From Anabaena sp. PCC 7108 (GTDB lineage Bacteria; Cyanobacteriota; Cyanobacteriia; Cyanobacteriales; Nostocaceae), in assembly GCF_000332135.1 (NCBI RefSeq), contig NZ_KB235896.1, forward strand, positions 1,437,403-1,501,402: a stretch of 64,000 nucleotides of DNA. Reading direction: 5' to 3'. This document shows, in pieces, positions 63,567-64,000 of the stretch. Numbering within the stretch: position 1 is the first letter of the stretch; each line of letters begins with the position of its first letter. A program made the position numbers and the translations under genes. Below the pieces are notes generated by a model. That model did no database searches, was not told the origin of the DNA, and saw only the letters and a list, made by a program, of their open reading frames with translations.

Positions 63567-64000
63567 GTGGCAAATACTCTGACTTTAACTGATTCAAACA
63601 TTCCTAATTCAGCACCACCATCAGGAATTATTCAGCTTGATAACATCTTTAAAATATATGGTAGTGGTGAAACAGAAGTAAAAGCACTAAATGATATCAA
63701 CTTAGTTATAGACAAAGGTGAATATTGTGCGATTATGGGACCTTCTGGTTCTGGTAAATCTACCGCGATGAATATTATCGGCTGTTTAGATCGTCCCAGT
63801 TCTGGACATTATTATTTAGACAATCTTGATGTAGCCCAAATCGGTGATACAGAATTGGCACATATTCGCAATAAAAAGCTAGGGTTTGTATTTCAACAAT
63901 TCCATTTATTAAACCAATTGACAGCAATGGAAAATGTGATGCTGCCAATGGTGTATGCTGGTGTTAAGCCTGGGGAAAGAAAAGAACGGGCTACAGAAGC
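63567..64000 (+). CDS. ABC exporter ATPase (LolD/MacB-like), cluster 2, cut by window edge
   Basis: From GTG 63567, with aagga about 12 bases upstream, the frame reads MANTLTLTDSNIPNSAPPSG, then IIQLDNIFKIYGSGETEVKA, Walker A GPSGSGKST in EYCAIMGPSGSGKSTAMNII and the Q-loop GFVFQQFHLLNQLTAMENVM, continuing to base 64000. It is a paralogue of the cluster-1 ATPase (for example GCLDRPSSGHYYLD against GCLDRPTGGNYIFE). The N-terminal 20 residues before the core are an extension not seen in cluster 1. It is separated from its presumed permease by a MITE-like element and a toxin-antitoxin pair. Confidence 0.9.
   Translation, partial: MANTLTLTDSNIPNSAPPSGIIQLDNIFKIYGSGETEVKALNDINLVIDKGEYCAIMGPSGSGKSTAMNIIGCLDRPSSGHYYLDNLDVAQIGDTELAHIRNKKLGFVFQQFHLLNQLTAMENVMLPMVYAGVKPGERKERATE

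Noticed and set aside
1-64000. tRNA, rRNA, tmRNA, RNase P or prophage genes
   Set aside because: I looked for T-loop GGTTCGAATCC-type strings, integrases and phage structural genes and saw none that hold up.

Overview
The window is chromosomal DNA of a filamentous, probably heterocyst-forming (Nostocales-type) cyanobacterium. Supporting signs seen in the sequence are many HIP1 octamers (gcgatcgc), abundant heptanucleotide tandem repeats, a high-light-inducible protein, a carboxysome shell protein, a SigA-type principal sigma factor, iron-uptake-type SLH porin, cyanobacteria-restricted DUF families (DUF2499, DUF3593, DUF3318) and a pair of coiled-coil genes that match, by my memory of gene order, the ZicK/ZacK pair next to the Pho genes of Anabaena. 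No tRNA, rRNA or complete transposase gene was seen.

Layout. 1-5 kb: bifunctional nuclease (partial), riboflavin synthase, an M23 peptidase, biotin ligase and PgeF. 5.1-7.4 kb: an accessory patch in which a deaminase-fold toxin-like gene and an unknown partner lie between a duplicated 3' end of a Uma2-family gene, itself broken by a 197-bp MITE. 7.4-10.2 kb: CsaB, DUF2499-DUF3593, HisA. 10.3-16 kb: two coiled-coil filament candidates divergent from SphR-SphS-PhoU (phosphate control). 16-21.5 kb: Crp/Fnr regulator, SLH porin, DUF3318, a lone CcmK-type shell protein and an aminotransferase. 21.7-24.2 kb: gyrB carrying an in-frame mini-intein. 24.3-35.5 kb: MiaA, an orphan HigA-type antitoxin, a yybP-ykoY manganese riboswitch upstream of a GDT1/Mnx manganese exporter, TPR protein, DUF39 homocysteine-synthesis protein, AI-2E-family permease, DUF1614, FtsH. 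35.6-36.5 kb: a small cas-less CRISPR array and several palindromic repeats. 36.5-43.4 kb: a 1038-residue secreted GDSL/CHRD/Calx-beta/RTX protein, Uma2, WD40 and SDR proteins. 43.4-50.2 kb: long sigA leader region, sigA, Hlip, a secreted small protein, a GyrA/ParC-type subunit, CheY-like regulator. 51.7-64 kb: two tripartite efflux clusters (MacA/DevB-like adaptor, FtsX-fold permease, LolD/MacB-like ATPase, TolC) separated by a sensor kinase and a TetR regulator; the second cluster is interrupted by a MITE-like element and a YefM-YoeB toxin-antitoxin pair and runs off the right edge.

Themes. Most genes are housekeeping and separately transcribed; operon-like groups are sphR-sphS-phoU, DUF2499-DUF3593, the deaminase pair and the two efflux clusters. 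Short mobile and tandem repeats are unusually influential here: they set stop codons (DUF3593, DUF3318), abut the hisA start codon, form a linker in the GyrA-like gene, break a Uma2 gene and separate an ATPase from its permease. The strongest candidates for further attention are the deaminase/partner cassette, the natural GyrB mini-intein, the CHRD pair nested in a Calx-beta domain and the cas-less CRISPR array with its motif-rich flank.
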